Assembly: GCA_947626085.1 (NCBI GenBank)
Contig: CANQQU010000001.1
Span: forward strand, 49,457-113,456
Direction: 5' to 3'
DNA length: 64,000 nucleotides
DNA from: an uncultured Oscillospiraceae bacterium
Lineage (GTDB): Bacteria; Bacillota; Clostridia; Oscillospirales; Oscillospiraceae
The notes below the pieces were generated by a model, which saw only the letters and a program-made list of their open reading frames with translations, searched no databases and was not told the origin of the DNA. Positions within the stretch are counted from its first letter, which is position 1; the number at the start of each line of letters is the position of its first letter. Position numbers and translations under genes: made by a program. This document shows positions 48,851-61,273 of this stretch, piece after piece.

Positions 48851-49816
48851 TTAGAACAGGTCCGCGATGGAGGTGCCGCCGTGGATGTGGGAGATGGCCC
48901 GGGCGAAAATGGGGGCCACGTCCAGCTGGCGGATCTTGTCGCAGGGCACGTTTTCCGGCAGGGGGATGGTGTTCAGGAAGACCATTTCCTGAATGTAGCT
49001 GTCCTGGATGCGCTGGTAGGCGGGACCGGACAGCACGCCGTGGGTGGCGCAGGCGTAAACTTCCTTGGCGCCGCCCACTTCCACCAGCGCCTTGGCGGCG
49101 TTGCACAGGGAACCGGCGGTGTCCACCAGGTCGTCGTAGAGCAGGCAGGTCTTGCCCTTCACGTCGCCCACCACGTTCATGACCTCGCACTCGTTGGCCT
49201 TCTGGCGGCGCTTGTCCACGATGGCCAGGCCCATGTGGACCTTGGCGGCAAAGGCCCGGGCCCGGGCCACGGAGCCCACGTCGGGGGAGACTACTACAAA
49301 CTCGTCGTGGTTAAACTGATCCTCGGGGAACTTGTTCAGATAGTACTTGACAAAGGAGGGATTGCCTAAAAGATGATCCACGGGAATGTCGAAGAAGCCC
49401 TGGATCTGGGCGGCGTGGAGGTCCATGGTCAGCACCCGGTCGGCGCCGGCGGCGGTGATCATGTTGGCCACCAGCTTGGCGGAGATGGGGTCCCGGCTTT
49501 TGGCCTTCCGGTCTTGGCGGGCATAGCCAAAGTAGGGGATAACGGCGGTGATCCGGCCGGCGGAGGCCCGGCGGCAGGCGTCGATCATGACCAGCAGCTC
49601 CATGAGCCGGTCGTTGACGGGCTTGCAGGTGGATTGGACCAGAAACACGTCCGCGTTGCGAACGGTCTCCTCCAGGGAAACGGATGCTTCGCCGTCCGCG
49701 AAGGTGGTGACGGTGCTTTTCCCCATTTCCACTTGCAGCTCCTGGCAAATGGTCTTGGCGAAAGACGGACTGGAGTTGCCGCAGAATACTTTGATGATAT
49801 CCTCGTACGCAACCAT
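48851..49816 (-). CDS. prs: Ribose-phosphate pyrophosphokinase
   Basis: This 321-residue enzyme makes PRPP from ribose 5-phosphate and ATP, feeding purine, pyrimidine, histidine and NAD synthesis. Motifs are DGEASVSLEETVRNADVFLVQ near the N-terminus (in part DGEASVSLEE), AVIPYFGYARQDRK, the ATP contact VLTMDLHAAQIQGFF and the PRPP loop LLYDDLVDTAGS. The family's Asp-Asp pair and Thr are kept. A weak GCGAGGT precedes the ATG. pth and mfd follow leftward. Confidence 0.96.
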   Translation of the reverse strand: MVAYEDIIKVFCGNSSPSFAKTICQELQVEMGKSTVTTFADGEASVSLEETVRNADVFLVQSTCKPVNDRLMELLVMIDACRRASAGRITAVIPYFGYARQDRKAKSRDPISAKLVANMITAAGADRVLTMDLHAAQIQGFFDIPVDHLLGNPSFVKYYLNKFPEDQFNHDEFVVVSPDVGSVARARAFAAKVHMGLAIVDKRRQKANECEVMNVVGDVKGKTCLLYDDLVDTAGSLCNAAKALVEVGGAKEVYACATHGVLSGPAYQRIQDSYIQEMVFLNTIPLPENVPCDKIRQLDVAPIFARAISHIHGGTSIADLF

Positions 49817-49872
49817 TTTGGAATACCTCGCTTTATTTATTTCTGCTCCCTCCCGGGAAGCGGTACGGCCCT

Positions 49873-49902
49873 ATTATAACATCCTCGCCCTGGAAAAAGC
49901 AA
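49873..49902 (-). promoter_or_regulatory. prs-pth-mfd promoter
   Basis: Reading leftward, TTGCTT (49902-49897) and TATAAT (49878-49873) are 18 bases apart. Confidence 0.65.
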
Positions 49903-50003
49903 CACCGGAAACGCGGAAATTCCACCGAAAATTGCCGGGATTCGGAAAGAAACTTCTGTAAAAGCGACGAAAGGCAAAAACGAAATTTTGTTTGAGATTC
50001 CTC

Positions 50004-50032
50004 TTGCGCCCTGTCCCGGAACGTGGTACAAT
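50004..50032 (+). promoter_or_regulatory. uvrA promoter
   Basis: TTGCGC (50004-50009) and TACAAT (50027-50032) are separated by 17 bases, 33 bases before the start codon. No SOS box of the CGAAC-N4-GTTCG type is seen. Confidence 0.7.
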
Positions 50033-50064
50033 AAAATGAAAATATTTGATCTGAGGAGCAAGCA

Positions 50065-52892
<2,828 letters not shown>

Positions 52893-52893
<1 letters not shown>

Positions 52894-52918
52894 AAAAACT
52901 CCCCGGCGAGCCGGGGAG
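52893..52918 (-). terminator. Terminator of the orphan kinase-like gene
   Basis: CTCCCCGGC and GCCGGGGAG form a 9-bp stem with a 2-base loop. Six T follow on the minus strand, right at the end of uvrA. Confidence 0.85.
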
Positions 52919-52922
52919 CAGA

Positions 52923-53999
52923 TCAGTTGATATTGTTGTATAAAAGGCTGGGCAGGGAGTCGGAAAGCTCCGTCAGGGCGTGATCCCGCTCCCCGGCGTA
53001 GTCCACCTGCAGCATGGGACTGCGCAGGGCGGGTCGGGCGTTCTGGCGGATAGCCACGGTCATGGTAAACCGCACCCCGCCGCCGGGCACCTGTTCCATC
53101 AGCACGGTGCCGCCATGGCAGGCGGCGGCGGAACGCACCAGCAGCATGCCCAGGCCGATGCCGTACCGCCCGTCCTCCACCCCCGGCTGCCGCAGATAGC
53201 GGGAGTAGATGGTGGACTGGATCGCTTCCGGCACGCCGCAGCCGTTGTCCTGAACGGAGAGGTAGAGCTTCTCTCCCTTCCGCTGGACCTTGGCCTCCAC
53301 GGCGCCGCCCTTGGGGGTGAACTTCATGGCGTTGGACAGGAGGTTGTACACCGCCCGCTCCAGCCGTTCCCCGTCCACCAGGCAGAAGACCCGCTGCCGC
53401 AATCCGGTATAGTGGAGGGTCAGGCCGGTGTGGGCCATCAGTCCCTCGGCCCGTTCAAACAGCTCGTCGAAGATTTGAGAGATGTCCCGGGTCTCCATGT
53501 GGCCGGCGGTCTCCCCGGAGAACCGGGCGGCGTCGGACATATTGCTCACCACCCGGAGCATTTGGAAAAGCCCCCGGTTGATCCGGGCGGTTTGGGCGTC
53601 CATGCCCCTTTCCTGGGAGGTCAAGAGCGGGAACAGCGCGTCGGTGACGGTCATGATCACGGACAGGGGCTCCCGCAGTTCCTGAGCCGCCAGGGCCATA
53701 GCCCGCAGATTTTCCTGCTCTTCGTCCTGCTCCAATAGAAACACATCCGTGTCCCCGTGGCGGGTGACGGAGGCGCCGCAGGGCGCGCCGCTGATCTCCA
53801 GGACCAGATAGAGACATCCGCCGGTGAAGGCGGCGTATTCCTCCTGACCGGTGCGCAGCAGCGGGCCCAGCGAATCTCCTACGGAGAGCATCCGGCTGGC
53901 GGCTGCGGCGTTGACCTTCTGAATCCGGCCATCTTTTACGCAGAACGCGGGCTGGAGCATCAGATCCAGCAGTTCCATTGCGTCATTGGGTCGTTCCAT
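52923..53999 (-). CDS. Orphan histidine-kinase-like protein lacking the phospho-histidine
   Basis: This 358-residue cytosolic protein has an N-terminal PAS-like region (about 5-90), a DHp-like helix pair and a full HATPase domain: NLLSNAMKFTPKGG (N box), VQDNGCGVP (G1) and GIGLGMLLV (G2). At the usual SHELRTPL position it reads AQELREPL, so the phospho-acceptor histidine is glutamine (Gln106). It therefore cannot act as an ordinary histidine kinase. It may be an ATP-binding sensor, a partner of another kinase or an anti-sigma-like switch. No response regulator adjoins it. GAGGAGG precedes the ATG, after a long structured leader. Confidence 0.85.
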   Translation of the reverse strand: MERPNDAMELLDLMLQPAFCVKDGRIQKVNAAAASRMLSVGDSLGPLLRTGQEEYAAFTGGCLYLVLEISGAPCGASVTRHGDTDVFLLEQDEEQENLRAMALAAQELREPLSVIMTVTDALFPLLTSQERGMDAQTARINRGLFQMLRVVSNMSDAARFSGETAGHMETRDISQIFDELFERAEGLMAHTGLTLHYTGLRQRVFCLVDGERLERAVYNLLSNAMKFTPKGGAVEAKVQRKGEKLYLSVQDNGCGVPEAIQSTIYSRYLRQPGVEDGRYGIGLGMLLVRSAAACHGGTVLMEQVPGGGVRFTMTVAIRQNARPALRSPMLQVDYAGERDHALTELSDSLPSLLYNNIN

Positions 54000-54130
54000 G
54001 ACATTTCCTCCTCACGACGGCGGGGGACGGGGCCCCATGCCTGGTAAGCCTGGGGCAGACCCCAAGGCATATCTTGCGCAGAATTTCAAAAAACTTGCGG
54101 CGGCAGGTTTCGACGAAATTCGATAATCCT

Positions 54131-54159
54131 ATTTTAGCGAAAAAGTAAAAAAATAGCAA
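54131..54159 (-). promoter_or_regulatory. Promoter of the orphan kinase-like gene
   Basis: Reading leftward, TTGCTA (54159-54154) and TAAAAT (54136-54131) are 17 bases apart. The leader to the start codon is about 125 bases and can fold as nested stems around CCTTGGGG/CCCCAGG (54045-54065) and ATGCCT/AGGCAT. Confidence 0.55.
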
Positions 54160-54186
54160 GGGGAAACAAGGGCAGAGGTGAAAAAT

Positions 54187-54876
54187 ATGGTCAATCATGA
54201 TGGGCACCGTCAGCGGCTGAAAAACCGTTTCCGCGCGGAAGGGCTGGATAATTTCGAGCAGGTGTACGTTTTGGAGCTTTTGCTGTTCTATTGTGTGCCC
54301 AGGAAGGACACCCGGCCCATCGCCGAGGCGCTGCTGGAGCACTTCGGTTCCCTTGCCCAGGTACTGGAGGCTCCGGCGGAGGAGCTGGAGCGGGTAGAGG
54401 GCGTGGGGGAGAACGCTTCCACGCTTTTGCGCCTGGTGCCGGCCCTGGCCCGGTACTATTTGGTGAACCGCACCACCGGCACCAGGATCCTGAACACCAC
54501 GGAAAAGTGCGGGGAGTACCTGCTGGGTTATTTCCACTGCCTGCCCGAGGAGACCGTGTTTCTCCTGTGCCTGGACGCCAAGTGCAAGGTGCTGTGCTGC
54601 AAAAAGGTGGGGGAGGGGAGCATCAACTCCGCCGCCGTGTCCATCCGCCGGATCGTGGAGGTGGCTCTCTGGGCCAACGCCACCTCCGTGGTGCTGGCCC
54701 ACAACCACCCCAGCGGCCTGGCCCTGCCCTCCGGAGAAGATGTGCGCACCACCCAGATGGTAGCGGACGCCCTGGCGGCGGTGGAGGTGTGCCTGGCGGA
54801 CCACATCGTGGTGGCGGACGGGGACTATGTCTCCCTGGCCCAGTCCGGGTACTACCGGCCCGGTGAAAGGAAGTAA
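54187..54876 (+). CDS. radC: RadC-family JAMM protein
   Basis: This 229-residue protein belongs to the RadC/YeeS family, named for an early link to DNA repair that was later questioned; its role is unsettled. A helix-hairpin-helix-like N-terminal half ([13 protein letters not shown]) is followed by the JAMM metal site: [16 protein letters not shown] with the two histidines, and a serine and aspartate downstream. The ATG at 54187 is preferred because GAGGTG stands seven bases ahead; a GTG nine bases earlier lies within that site. uvrB starts two bases after its stop, so they share a transcript. Confidence 0.9.
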   Translation: MVNHDGHRQRLKNRFRAEGLDNFEQVYVLELLLFYCVPRKDTRPIAEALLEHFGSLAQVLEAPAEELERVEGVGENASTLLRLVPALARYYLVNRTTGTRILNTTEKCGEYLLGYFHCLPEETVFLLCLDAKCKVLCCKKVGEGSINSAAVSIRRIVEVALWANATSVVLAHNHPSGLALPSGEDVRTTQMVADALAAVEVCLADHIVVADGDYVSLAQSGYYRPGERK

Positions 54877-54877
54877 A

Positions 54878-56842
54878 ATGGATCAATTTACCCTTGTATC
54901 GGATTACACCCCCGCCGGGGACCAGCCGGAGGCCATTCAGGCCCTGACCAACGGGGTGAACTGGGGCCTGCGGGAGCAGACCCTTTTGGGCGTCACCGGC
55001 TCCGGCAAGACCTTCACCATGGCCTCGGTGATCGCCAATTTAAACCGGCCCACCCTGGTGTTGGCCCACAACAAGACCTTGGCGGCCCAGCTCTGCTCCG
55101 AGTTTCGGGAGTTTTTCCCCAACAACGCTGTGGAGTATTTCATTTCCTACTACGACTATTATCAGCCCGAGGCCTATATCGCCCACACGGACACCTATAT
55201 TGAAAAGGACGCCGCCGTGAACGAGGAAATCGACCGGCTGCGCCACAGCGCCACCTCTGCCCTTTTTGAGCGGCGGGACGTGATCGTGGTGGCCTCCGTG
55301 AGCTGCCTGTATGGCCTGGGCGACCCCATCGACTATAAGAACATGGTCATTTCCCTCCGGGTGGGCCAGGAGCGGACCATGGACGAGATTCTCCGCAAAC
55401 TGGCGGAGATCCGCTATGAGCGAAACGACCTGGACTTCTCCCGGAACAAATTCCGGGTCCGGGGGGACACCCTGGAGGTCTATCCCGCCTACTGGTCCGG
55501 CCGGGCCATCCGGGTGGAGTTTTTCGGGGACGAGGTCGACCGGATCGCGGAGATCAACGCCGTCACCGGCATGGCGGAGCGGTATGTGGAGCATGTGGCC
55601 ATTTACCCCGCCAGCCACTACGTCACCTCCAAGGAAAAGATGCAGCGGGCCATGCTGGAGATCCAGAAGGAGTGCGACGAGCAGGTGGCCTGGTTCCGGG
55701 CCCATGACAAGCTCATCGAGGCCCAGCGCATCGCCCAGCGGACGGCCTACGACCTGGAAATGATGACAGAGATCGGCTTTTGCAACGGCATCGAGAACTA
55801 CTCCCGAGTGATTTCCGGCCGGGCCCCGGGGACGCCGCCCACCACCCTTTTAGACTATTTTCCCAAGGACTTTCTGCTGTTCATCGACGAGAGCCATGTG
55901 ACCATTCCCCAGTGCCGGGCCATGTACGCCGGGGACCGGAGCCGGAAGGAGGCCCTGGTGAACTACGGCTTCCGCCTGCCCTCGGCCTATGACAACCGGC
56001 CTTTGAATTTTGAGGAATTTGACAGCAAGCTCAACCAGATCATCTATGTCTCCGCCACCCCGTCGGAGTACGAGAAGTCCCGCTCCGGCCAGATCGTGGA
56101 GCAGGTGATTCGCCCCACGGGCCTGCTGGACCCGGAGGTGGAGGTCCGACCCATCCAGGGCCAGATCGACGACCTGATCGGCCAGATCAACGCCCGGACC
56201 GCCCGGCAGGAGCGGGTCCTGGTGACCACCCTGACCAAGAAAATGGCGGAGGATCTGACGGTTTACCTTCAAAAAGCGGGGATCAAGGTCCGCTATATGC
56301 ACTCGGATATCGGCGCCATGGAGCGGATGGAGATCATCCGGGACCTGCGAATGGCAAAATTCGACGTGCTGGTGGGCATCAATTTGCTGCGGGAGGGCCT
56401 GGACCTGCCGGAGGTGAGTCTGGTGGCCATCCTGGACGCGGACAAGGAGGGATTTCTCCGCTCCGAGACCAGTTTGATCCAGACCATTGGCCGGGCCGCA
56501 CGGAACGCCGGGGGCAAGGTGATCATGTACGCCGACACGGTGACGGACTCCATGGGTGTGGCGATCCGGGAAACCCAGCGCCGCCGGAAGATCCAGGACG
56601 AGTTCAACCGGGCCCACGGCATCGTCCCCAAGACGGTCATCAAATCCGTCCGGGACCTGATCGAAATTTCCAGCCCCACCGCCGAGCGGAAGGGCCGCAA
56701 CGGCATCAAGATGACCAAGGCGGAGAAGGAACGGGAGATCGCCCGGTTGGAAAAGCAGATGAAGGAGGCCGCCCGGATGATGGAATACGAATACGCGGCG
56801 GTCCTGCGGGATCAGATCATCGAGCTTCGGAAGGGCTCCTAA
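54878..56842 (+). CDS. uvrB: Excinuclease ABC subunit B
   Basis: UvrB verifies DNA damage and loads UvrC. The 654-residue chain begins [17 protein letters not shown], has Walker [15 protein letters not shown], the beta-hairpin region with [11 protein letters not shown], the DEAD-like box [11 protein letters not shown], later helicase motifs, and the C-terminal UvrB/UvrC motif near its end ([16 protein letters not shown]). It is complete. The start has AAAGGAAGTAAA ahead of the ATG. It is coupled to radC. Confidence 0.98.
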   Translation: MDQFTLVSDYTPAGDQPEAIQALTNGVNWGLREQTLLGVTGSGKTFTMASVIANLNRPTLVLAHNKTLAAQLCSEFREFFPNNAVEYFISYYDYYQPEAYIAHTDTYIEKDAAVNEEIDRLRHSATSALFERRDVIVVASVSCLYGLGDPIDYKNMVISLRVGQERTMDEILRKLAEIRYERNDLDFSRNKFRVRGDTLEVYPAYWSGRAIRVEFFGDEVDRIAEINAVTGMAERYVEHVAIYPASHYVTSKEKMQRAMLEIQKECDEQVAWFRAHDKLIEAQRIAQRTAYDLEMMTEIGFCNGIENYSRVISGRAPGTPPTTLLDYFPKDFLLFIDESHVTIPQCRAMYAGDRSRKEALVNYGFRLPSAYDNRPLNFEEFDSKLNQIIYVSATPSEYEKSRSGQIVEQVIRPTGLLDPEVEVRPIQGQIDDLIGQINARTARQERVLVTTLTKKMAEDLTVYLQKAGIKVRYMHSDIGAMERMEIIRDLRMAKFDVLVGINLLREGLDLPEVSLVAILDADKEGFLRSETSLIQTIGRAARNAGGKVIMYADTVTDSMGVAIRETQRRRKIQDEFNRAHGIVPKTVIKSVRDLIEISSPTAERKGRNGIKMTKAEKEREIARLEKQMKEAARMMEYEYAAVLRDQIIELRKGS

Positions 56843-56848
56843 AATTTA

Positions 56849-56874
56849 CGCCGCTCCCCGGCTGGGGAGCGGCG
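56849..56874. terminator. Hairpin after uvrB
   Basis: CGCCGCTCCCC and GGGGAGCGGCG form an 11-bp stem with a GGCT-type loop between uvrB and the convergent ABC gene. T-content behind it is moderate (CAACTTTTAAA) on the plus side. Confidence 0.75.
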
Positions 56875-56902
56875 CAACTTTTAAATGAATCATCAGAACG
56901 GC

Positions 56903-59497
56903 TTATTCAGTCCGCAGAGCCACCACCGGGTCCTTGTTGGCGGCGCTGTGGGCGGGGATTAGACCGGCGATAAAGGTCAAAAACACGGAAATTCCCACCA
57001 AAATCACCGCCGCCACCGGGTCCAGATACGCCTTGGCGGCAATGCCGGCGATGGTCTCGATCAGATGGTTGATGGGCACGATCAGCAGCTCCGTGATGCC
57101 GATGCCCACCAGGCCCGCCGCCAGACCTTCAATGACGGTCTCGGCGTTGAACACCCGGCCCACATCCTTTTTGGAGGCGCCCACGGCCCGAAGAATGCCG
57201 ATCTCCTTGGTCCGCTCCAAAACGGAGATGTTGGTGATGATGCCGATCATGATGGAGGACACCACCAGGGAGATGGCCACAAAGGCGATGAGTATATAGC
57301 TGATGGCGTTGATGATGGTGGTGACGGAATTCATCATCAGCCCCACATAGTCCGTGTAGGTGATTTGATCCTCGCTGTCTTTCTCTTTATTGTAGTCCGC
57401 GATAATGTCCGCGATGGCGTCCTTGGCCTCAAAATCGATGGGGTAGAGGTTGATGGAGCTGGGCTCATCCAAATTGGAGACGCCGAGTGCGGAGAGATTG
57501 TCCTCATAGGTGGAGGTGGAAAAATCCCCGGCAAGCTGGCTTGAGAGCATTTCCGCGATCTGATCGTCGGACATTCCCGCCTGCCGCATCTGAGCAATGC
57601 TGCCGGTGATCTGGGCGGCCTGTTCCTCCGGCATCCCGGGGAGCATGGCCTGGATCTCCTCCATGGTGTAGACCACCGGTTCCGCGTCGGGATCGGGGAA
57701 GGGAAGACCGGTCAGAATGTCCGTGTCCGGGTCCTCCCGCTGGGCGGCCACCACCTCTGAGCCGTCCACCTGGGCGATCAGGTGATCCATCAGCGCGCCG
57801 GTGTAGCCAATGACGCCGTAGGCGCTGGCACCCGCGTCTCCCTCGGGCCGGAGAATGCCCACAATGGTCAGATCCTCCGCGTCCTTCAGAACACCGGTCA
57901 TGTAGACCTCGTCCTCCGATTTGTCCACCCAGATCCCGTCCTCCTCGGCATAGTAGGAGGAGGTGGGCACCAGCTTGAAGGTCATGCCCAGGAAGTCGTC
58001 GAAGGAATATTCCTTGGTAGTGGTGTCGATCTCCGGGTCTCCGCCCTCCATTTTCTCCTGAATGGCGTCCCGAAGGGTGGAAATGTCCAGGATTCCCAGG
58101 GCATAGAGGGTGTAGTCCGTCACCCGGTTCTGCTCGTCCACGACCAGAGCCACCTCGTTCCAAGCCTGGGGCAGTCGTCCGGCCAGGGGGGTGTACTGGG
58201 TTTTCAGAAGGTCCTCGTTGCCGGTGAGCCGCACCCACACGTCGGAGGCCATGGGCCCCCGGCTGCCCATCCCCAGGGAGGAGAAAACCTGGCTGGGATT
58301 GACCTGGTAGACCCCGTCAGAGGTGTCCGCCTTGTAGACGTTGAGCTGGGTGGAATAGACATAGCGGATCTCGCTGGTCAGCGCTTCCAGGCCGCTGTTT
58401 CCGGACTCGATGAACTCCTTAAAAGAAGTCAGGTTGTTGGTGGTGGCGCTGGAGAACATCATGTCCATCATGTCGGACATGACGTTGGCCGAGTAGATGG
58501 TGTCCTCCCGGTATTCGACCTCCTCCAGATTCGAGTCCATAGCGGTGATCATGCTGGTCATATCCATGGCGGCAGATTGGAGGGTCACGGGATAGCTGGA
58601 CAGGGTATCCTGCTCCACGCCGGCGATATAGTTGTTGATACCGGTGGAGATGCTCAGGATCAGGGCAATGCCGATGATGCCGATGGACCCGGCGAAGGCG
58701 GTGAGGATGGTCCGGGCCTTCTTGGTCATCAGGTTGCTCAGGGAGAGGGTAAAGGCGGTGAGGGCGGACATGGAGGCCCGGCGGCCCTTGCCGTCCTTCT
58801 CGACTTGTTCTTCGCTGTCGTCATAGGGATCGGAGTCGGCGGTGATTTTCCCGTCCAGCAGCCGGACGGTCCGGGTGGCGTACCGCTCCGCCAGCTCCGG
58901 GTTGTGGGTGACCATGATCACCAGCCGGTCCCGGGCGATTTCCTTCAGAAGCTCCATGACCTGGACGGAGGTCTCCGAGTCCAGGGCGCCGGTGGGCTCG
59001 TCGGCCAGAAGGATCTCCGGGTCATTGACCAGGGCCCGGGCAATGGCGACCCGCTGCATCTGACCGCCGGAGAGCTGGTTGGGCTTTTTGTGGAGCTGAT
59101 CGCCCAAGCCCACCTTTTCCAGGGCGGCGGCGGCCCGGCGGCGGCGCTCCGCCCGCTTGACGCCGGACAGGGTCAGCGCCAGCTCCACGTTGGCCAGTAC
59201 GGACTGGTGGGGGATCAGATTGTAGCTCTGAAATACAAAGCCCACGGAATGGTTCCGGTAGGTGTCCCAGTCCCGGCTTTTGAATTTTTTGGTGGAGCGG
59301 CCCCGAATGACCAGATCTCCGGAGGTGTACTGATCCAGGCCGCCGATGATGTTCAGCAGGGTCGTCTTGCCGCAGCCCGAGTGGCCCAGGATCGCCACAA
59401 ATTCCGAGGGCCGGAAGGCAATGCTCACCCCCCGGAGGGCGTGGGTGATGTTGGCGCCCACCCGGTAGTCCTTGACCACGTTGGTTAATTTCAGCAT
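56903..59497 (-). CDS. MacB-type ABC ATPase-permease fusion
   Basis: This 864-residue protein carries an N-terminal ATPase (Walker A GHSGCGKTTLLN, signature LSGGQMQRVAIARAL, Walker B ILLADEPTGALD, H-loop MVTHN) joined to a FtsX/MacB permease. A first membrane helix at about 275-300 is followed by an external domain of some 430 residues and a cluster of three helices at the C-terminus with EIGILRAVGASKKDVGRVF. Such proteins move or extract lipids, lipoproteins or antimicrobial peptides rather than act as ordinary importers. The start has GAGGTGAAAACGAG before the ATG at 59497; an earlier start covers that site. Tandem GTTCATA repeats lie just upstream. Confidence 0.92.
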   Translation of the reverse strand: MLKLTNVVKDYRVGANITHALRGVSIAFRPSEFVAILGHSGCGKTTLLNIIGGLDQYTSGDLVIRGRSTKKFKSRDWDTYRNHSVGFVFQSYNLIPHQSVLANVELALTLSGVKRAERRRRAAAALEKVGLGDQLHKKPNQLSGGQMQRVAIARALVNDPEILLADEPTGALDSETSVQVMELLKEIARDRLVIMVTHNPELAERYATRTVRLLDGKITADSDPYDDSEEQVEKDGKGRRASMSALTAFTLSLSNLMTKKARTILTAFAGSIGIIGIALILSISTGINNYIAGVEQDTLSSYPVTLQSAAMDMTSMITAMDSNLEEVEYREDTIYSANVMSDMMDMMFSSATTNNLTSFKEFIESGNSGLEALTSEIRYVYSTQLNVYKADTSDGVYQVNPSQVFSSLGMGSRGPMASDVWVRLTGNEDLLKTQYTPLAGRLPQAWNEVALVVDEQNRVTDYTLYALGILDISTLRDAIQEKMEGGDPEIDTTTKEYSFDDFLGMTFKLVPTSSYYAEEDGIWVDKSEDEVYMTGVLKDAEDLTIVGILRPEGDAGASAYGVIGYTGALMDHLIAQVDGSEVVAAQREDPDTDILTGLPFPDPDAEPVVYTMEEIQAMLPGMPEEQAAQITGSIAQMRQAGMSDDQIAEMLSSQLAGDFSTSTYEDNLSALGVSNLDEPSSINLYPIDFEAKDAIADIIADYNKEKDSEDQITYTDYVGLMMNSVTTIINAISYILIAFVAISLVVSSIMIGIITNISVLERTKEIGILRAVGASKKDVGRVFNAETVIEGLAAGLVGIGITELLIVPINHLIETIAGIAAKAYLDPVAAVILVGISVFLTFIAGLIPAHSAANKDPVVALRTE

Positions 59498-59541
59498 ACT
59501 CGTTTTCACCTCAAATTCATTTTCATTCCATGCTACCAAAC

Positions 59542-59562
59542 GGATATGAACGGAGTATGAAC
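59542..59562 (-). repeat. Tandem 11-bp GTTCATA repeats upstream of the ABC gene
   Basis: Reading leftward, GTTCATACTCC is followed directly by GTTCATATCCG. An 11-bp direct repeat upstream of a gene is typical of OmpR-type regulator sites. It lies 45 bases from the start codon, and no clear -10 or -35 hexamers are seen. Confidence 0.45.
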
Positions 59563-59613
59563 AGCTGGAGATTTTTTACAAAAAATGGGGACAATATTTT
59601 GACGAAGCATCCA

Positions 59614-59643
59614 AAAAATGGCGCTCTCCCGGAGGAGAGCGCC
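59614..59643 (-). terminator. Terminator of the deacetylase-like gene
   Basis: GGCGCTCTCC and GGAGAGCGCC pair across a 4-base loop. On the minus strand ATTTTTTGG follows. Confidence 0.88.
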
Positions 59644-59663
59644 TCGATCAGAATCCCTTTGAT

Positions 59664-61118
59664 TTAGTCGTCCAGCGCCGGCCGGGTGGTGTCCAGCACA
59701 GTCAGGGGATCGAACATCCCCTGGAAGTAGTCCGTGTGCTCCCGCATGGTCTGGCCGGTCACAAGCAGCCGGCCCTGGCGGACGTACTCGCTGGTGATAT
59801 TGGCCCAGGGTGCGGAGGTCTGGCAGAAGCTCAGATAGTAGTGGAAGCCCGCCTGCTTCAGCACCTCGTAGGCCGCGCCGGAGTAAGTGTCCCCAATGTC
59901 GGAGTTCCGGGCGTAGACCAGCACGTCGGTCTCGCCCAGTACGGGGACGATCTCGCTGTTCCACTTGTCCAGATCGGCCTGGATCTCCGAGGCGTTGAAT
60001 TCCCCGTAGGACTCGTTGCCGTAGGTGTAGCAGGCCAGGATGTAACCCCGATCCCGCAGGGCGTTGACCACTCTCTGGGCCCCCTCCACCTGCTGGTTGT
60101 AGTAATCGGAGCCCTTGTCCCGGCCGTCGGAGTCGATGCGGTAGCCGAAGATCCCGTCATAGCCGGAGACCGCCAGCACCGCCCGGGCGCCGCCGAAGGA
60201 GAAGTCGCTGTGCTCCTGGATAAAGGATTCCAGAATGGGCACCAGGTCGTAGTTGCCGGTGACGGTGGTGCCGCTGCTGTCCACCAGCTCGCAGGTGAAC
60301 TGGCCGTTTTCGTCCACCAGCAGACGGCTGGCGAAGCCGGCGGCGTCCTTATCCGGGTTGCCGTCCCCGTCGCTGTCGGTCATGTACTGATAATAGTTGA
60401 CTTGGGTCTCGGTGATCATCAGGGGCTTTTTCCCCGCGGGGAGGTACAGCTTTTTCGCGGTGTACACATTGTTGCCGTCGGCGTCCTTGGTGACTTCCAC
60501 GAAATCGTTGTAGTCCACCAGCATGTACCCGTTGTCGTAGAGCTGCTGCAAAATCTTGGAGAATTCCTCGCAGGTGACGAAGTTGCGGTTATAGGAATCG
60601 CCGTACTCGGCGTTGTTCCAGGCCCGCTGGGGATCGGCGATCAGCAGATGGAAGGACAGATGGACCACCTGGTCCAGGCTCTCCCATTCGGTCATCTCCG
60701 AGTAGGCCCGGGCGTATTTGTCCCGCTTGACCGCCAGCTCCGGATACGCGGCAGGGTCGCCGGAGAAGCTGTCGATCACCTTGATGGCGCCCACATAGTC
60801 ATATTGCAGCGCCAGCGCCTCGGAGCGGTTGAGGATATCCACCACCTCCGCCTCCAGCAGGCTGGCCTGCCGGGCGCTCTCCTCTTTCGCGATGGATTCC
60901 TGCCGGGCCTGCTCCGCCCTCTGGGCGTTGGAACGGCCCACAGCGCCGACGATAAAAATGATGATCATGATCAGAGCCGCCGCGATAAAGATGATCGGCA
61001 GATAGTTTTCCTTAAAGACCTGGGCCTGAGAGGGCCGCCGCCGTCTGACGGGGCGGGTAAATTCACTGCTGGACTCATTGGTGGATTCACTACCGGATTC
61101 ATTGGTGAATTCATCCAT
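59664..61118 (-). CDS. Membrane-anchored polysaccharide-deacetylase-like protein
   Basis: This 484-residue protein has a short N-terminal tail rich in Thr-Asn-Glu-Ser repeats, one membrane helix (about 39-61), a helical stalk (about 70-150) and a large external domain. The external part has polysaccharide-deacetylase features: LSFHLLIADP, FVTCEEFSKILQQLYDNGYMLVD and GYILACYTYGNESYGE. At the catalytic TFDDGY position it reads ITETQVNYY, so the metal-binding aspartates seem absent. It may bind rather than deacetylate a glycan. The ATG at 61118 is used; a TTG 21 bases earlier also has purines ahead. It is a single gene with its own terminator. Confidence 0.75.
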   Translation of the reverse strand: MDEFTNESGSESTNESSSEFTRPVRRRRPSQAQVFKENYLPIIFIAAALIMIIIFIVGAVGRSNAQRAEQARQESIAKEESARQASLLEAEVVDILNRSEALALQYDYVGAIKVIDSFSGDPAAYPELAVKRDKYARAYSEMTEWESLDQVVHLSFHLLIADPQRAWNNAEYGDSYNRNFVTCEEFSKILQQLYDNGYMLVDYNDFVEVTKDADGNNVYTAKKLYLPAGKKPLMITETQVNYYQYMTDSDGDGNPDKDAAGFASRLLVDENGQFTCELVDSSGTTVTGNYDLVPILESFIQEHSDFSFGGARAVLAVSGYDGIFGYRIDSDGRDKGSDYYNQQVEGAQRVVNALRDRGYILACYTYGNESYGEFNASEIQADLDKWNSEIVPVLGETDVLVYARNSDIGDTYSGAAYEVLKQAGFHYYLSFCQTSAPWANITSEYVRQGRLLVTGQTMREHTDYFQGMFDPLTVLDTTRPALDD

Positions 61119-61273
61119 GGCATATCCCTGCCTTTCCAAAATATGAGAATACTAACAGTATATCACGCGACCGTTTAAAAAGCAAGTCGAAACCAGGGGG
61201 ATTTCCCTGGTTTTTCCGGTCCAGCACCGAAAAAATGCCGAAAAACAGGCGCCGGGCGGGAAAAAGCCGGGCA

